From the NCBI GenBank assembly GCA_012064415.1, contig SSNU01000004.1, forward strand, positions 31,719 to 89,721: a stretch of DNA of 58,003 bases, written 5' to 3'. Numbering within the stretch: the stretch's first letter is position 1; the number at the start of each line of letters is the position of its first letter. Below the pieces are notes generated by a model. That model was given only the letters and a program-made list of their open reading frames with translations, was not told the DNA's origin and ran no database searches. This document shows positions 55,039 to 58,003 of the stretch, piece by piece. The stretch is from Gyrodactylus bullatarudis (lineage: Eukaryota > Platyhelminthes > Monogenea > Gyrodactylidea > Gyrodactylidae). Both the position numbers and the translations under genes were made by a program.

Positions 55039-55070
55039 TTTCAGGCATACTCATCAGCCTCTTACATGCC
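55039..55070 (-). ncRNA. CTGATGA-N8-GAAA hairpin
   Basis: Minus strand: GGCAT (55070-55066) pairs with ATGCC (55048-55044) around a 17-nt loop GTAAGAGG-CTGATGA-GT. GAAA (55042-55039) runs into AATAAA. The hammerhead reading is poor because the 8 nt between CTGATGA and GAAA cannot form stem II. Confidence 0.6.
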
Positions 55071-55494
55071 AAATATATTGTAAAATACGAAGAATTATTT
55101 TTAGGAATGTGATCAGCTCTCTCTGGTGGTAGTGTTAAGCTACATTTCGCATGACAGGGTTTTTGGAAATGGTCTTTTGGTAAGCCATTTAAAATCGAGC
55201 TATATCTTTCTAAAATTTTATTCGCTATCAAATACGATCGTTCACACAGAATTCAAGGATATCTAGTTTAAGATATTTAAAATATTTGCATTTGGTTTCT
55301 ACGAGTTTGTTTTATGGTTATCTTACAGTAATAATTTTTAGCATCCTTATTAACGCTATTCTTTTAAGAAACCAGGCATTGAATGATTTTTAGTATCATT
55401 AGAACTCAAAAAATTATATCAGATTCCAGTGTTATGAGGTTGTCTGATTTCATCTGATAAAAAGAATAGCGCTTTATTTCGTGGCAAAAAAGGA

Positions 55495-55700
55495 AGAATT
55501 GCTATCTGATTGGCCCTTCTTCTTGTTCACCTCCTTAGAGGTGGATGCGTGTCTGCATATGTATTTATTTCCATCTAATGCTATGGGTTTGATATTTTGT
55601 GTGTATAACATATAATAATTATTGTGAAATGAGTGACAGATAGTGGGATGTATTTTTACATTTGCATAGGTCATTTTGCAAAGTCTCTGGTATACAAAAA
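55495..55700 (+). repeat. Dispersed repeat shared with 45650-45830
   Basis: See the partner entry. The opposite-strand frame 55474-55674 is a by-product. Confidence 0.55.
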
Positions 55701-55789
55701 AATTTTATTTCAATTATTGTAGTAATTATTTCATAGTTAAAGTATTTATTGATCTGTTATGAATGTTTGAAAATAAACACAAAACCGAG

Positions 55790-56300
55790 CTCAAATGAAG
55801 AATTTGAAAGCTTCCAAATAAAACTTGCTGCCATAGTTGGTCACTTTATCAAAGAGAAAGTTGAATCTCCTTTCCTCCAAAGAAGACACTTCACAGTCAT
55901 CAACAGATTAAAAGAAGAGAAGATCTACTCATAACAAGCTTTGACAAAGGAATCGGCCTCGCTCTGATTAATACTACCAACTCAGACCGAAAAATATAAG
56001 AAATGTTACATGATTCCACAAAACTTAGCAAAACAAAAAAGATATTGAGTAAAGAAATTGACTAAAATCACAATAACCCCGAAAAAAAATTTAAAGACGA
56101 ACTCAAACTACTCCTATCAAATAAAGTAATTGATGAAATCAAATTCAAAGAACTGAGAATCACCAATAGTAACCCGAATCGTTTATAAGGAAAAAATGGC
56201 TAGCAGAGCTACTGAAGCCAATAATCAAGAGCAAACATAGCCTTGAAGACACCTTCGACTTCATAGCACTACAGATACTTAGATTACACCATCCTGATTG
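55790..56300 (+). pseudogene. PLE N-terminal/RT-entry fragment
   Basis: Across frame changes one reads EFESFQIKLAAIVGHFIKE, HFTVINRLKEEKIY, ITSFDKGIGLALINTTNSD, KKFKDELKLLLSNKVIDE and PNRLYGKNG. The order corresponds to the PLE blocks before the RT active site: long helix, K.DKG.GV.L, the E...LL..G.I helix, and the start of the YGLPK.HK block. Stops are frequent. It is a lineage other than PLE1, whose block reads HLDKGTGISLVRG. Confidence 0.6.
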
Positions 56301-56479
56301 TAATACCCACTCAACTTCATCAACTGGCATCTTTAGACGAGAGAAGCGCCCAGACACAAGAAGCAAAAGAAAAAAGGATTATATTTACCATTCAAAGGAG
56401 TCCTAATCACCTCAATTTACAAGAAAAGACTGGAGGAAAAGTTAGAATAAAAATTTTCAGATGTATCTTTGAAAATATT

Positions 56480-58003
56480 TTTCAAAACAGCCATAATATT
56501 TTCCAACCAAACAAAAGATAAAATAGACCCATTGAAACAGACACATGTAGTATATATGTTTAGATGATTCTGAAACTCAGAATACATTGGCTCCAATCCA
56601 AAATTCCAGAACGTCCAAATTCTCATTATTACAGAAATTCAAATTCTTACGTGAGAAGTATTCTTTTAACTTGTAGTCTTTAGTTAGAGAGCGTTTTTTT
56701 TCATTGTTGAAAAAAACTTTGAGATGGCTTTTGAAAGTAGTATAATAATTCTTGGAAAACTACCAACAACCTCATTGAAGTTAGCATCAAGATTTCTTCC
56801 TTAATGTGACCGAGATAGGAAGTCATCTAGTTCGTAATTTAGAAGAAAAGACTTTAATATCACGTCATTTAATTCTAATTTTATCGCCAATTGGTTATTC
56901 ATATTGATTAAAATGCCACGTCAAGCGCAGGTATTATCAAGAAATGCTCCAAAGTATCACGGGTTTGAAACGATTCTGTTGAAATCACTTGAGAAATAGA
57001 AAAGAATAAGAATAATAGTAATTAGTTATATAGAGAAACTTGGACGGGTGATAAAATAAACCTTATTTGGGTATTATTATAAATTAATTAGATTATAAAT
57101 CAAGAAATTTGAAAAGAAATTCAGATTGGACTACTTTTAGATTTGTTCCGAACAGATTTTGGACTAAATTCAATGTACTCAAATTGTTGGTGCTATCTTG
57201 AACTCTTTAAACTAGAAATTAAATACCACTTTAATTATTATTGTATATACAATTCTTAGCAAGGATATTTTAATGAGGTGAGATTTATATATTTTACACT
57301 AAATTTATTATATATTATTACTATTATTATATATTTGAGAATTAAAGAACTAAAAATTATTGATATTTAAATAAATAAACCTAATTTATACGTGAAGCAC
57401 ATCTTATATCATCATCTACAGTTGGATCAGAAAGTAAAGTCCTATCAAAAATATATAGTCTAAACATAACACAATAACTCAAAATATTCAATAAATGTAC
57501 AGTTTTTTCGGTATTTGGAAAATCAATCATTTTTCTGCAAGTGATTTATTATTAGAGTATATTAATTTGCACCAATAACGTGTTATTATAATTAGAAAGA
57601 AGGTGTATAAATTTAAAAAAAATGCAAATTACAATAGCATTTTTTCAAATTGTAGTAACCAAATTATGATTTCACTATTCGATGGATATTATCAAGCTGT
57701 AAAAAATTAGATAAAAAGGCTAAACTTAAGATCAGCCTAACACCCTATAATCGTTAATATATCTCTTGTAAGTAAGTATGTGATATAAAAATATAATATA
57801 ATTAATTCATACTTTTAATAAAAAGCATTAAATACTCACACAAGTTAATTTATTGACAACATGAATTTAAATCAAACTTTTTAGAACTAGTTCAGCAAGA
57901 ATTCTTGGATCAAGATCAATGTTCATCTGAATACTTGAAGACAGGCCAGTTTTAATCCAAAACAAGTATATTCGTTCCTCAAATACCAATAAAGTTACAT
58001 TCA
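56480..58003. other. Unassigned AT-rich sequence to window end
   Basis: No gene, repeat end or motif that I can support. Confidence 0.4.

Noticed and set aside
55039..55070. Calling the 35890, 51992 and 55039 copies hammerhead ribozymes
   Set aside because: The 8 nt between CTGATGA and GAAA cannot form stem II and instead pair upstream; only the core strings agree.

Overview
The window is AT-rich eukaryotic DNA from an animal, most likely an arthropod. Genes are split by spliceosomal introns, polyadenylation signals are AATAAA, and nearly all other coding signal belongs to metazoan transposable elements: Penelope-like elements (PLEs), Ty3/gypsy, a CR1/Jockey-type LINE, pogo/Tigger, Merlin, MULE, Tc1 and piggyBac. 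The repeat mix would suit a copepod such as a sea louse, but that is only an impression. No prokaryotic feature or CRISPR array is present.

Region 1 (about 4.0-20.5 kb, + strand) holds the 3' part of one host gene. Six exons (4002-4229, 9043-9288, 13957-14247, 15006-15173, 18287-18679, 20118-20386) join in one frame through phase-1 introns. They encode at least 530 residues of a type I membrane protein: a fucolectin/F5-8C-like domain, a cysteine-containing PAN/apple-like segment, a Ser/Thr-rich stalk, one membrane span and a short tail. The 5' end was not found. Its introns are filled by a TA-flanked MITE family, a tRNA-derived SINE, a palindromic element, and a 1.9-kb pogo/Tigger element with about 200-bp terminal inverted repeats (TIRs).

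Region 2 (about 21.5-28.8 kb) is a nested and rearranged cluster. A gypsy element with 150-bp LTRs and a GAAGC target duplication is inserted in one PLE (PLE2). A second PLE (PLE1) is inserted in the gypsy pol gene with a ~12-bp target duplication. The left half of the whole nest has then been inverted, with a perfect 138-bp inverted duplication at the two breakpoints.

Region 3 (28.8-48 kb) is mostly TE debris: a LINE on the minus strand, PLE2 3' ends, a near-identical inverted pair of PLE3 GIY-YIG fragments, parts of a TE-like zinc-domain protein family, a Tc1 relic, a 1-kb foldback element, and a piggyBac relic. Region 4 (48-58 kb) contains an apparently intact Merlin transposon (ORF 49708-50601 with its DDE residues), a deleted MULE, and further PLE pieces.

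The most interesting signal is RNA-level. The string CTGANGA-N8-GAAA recurs seven times, with an eighth damaged copy. In nearly all, part of the N8 pairs with a segment 16-17 nt upstream, and the paired bases covary between copies (TTGAAG/CTTCAA, TCAAAG/CTTTGA, GGCAT/ATGCC, AGCAT/ATGCT, CCGGT/ACCGG). Several copies lie at PLE 3' ends. Separately, a good canonical hammerhead-ribozyme motif sits on the minus strand at 47923-47968.
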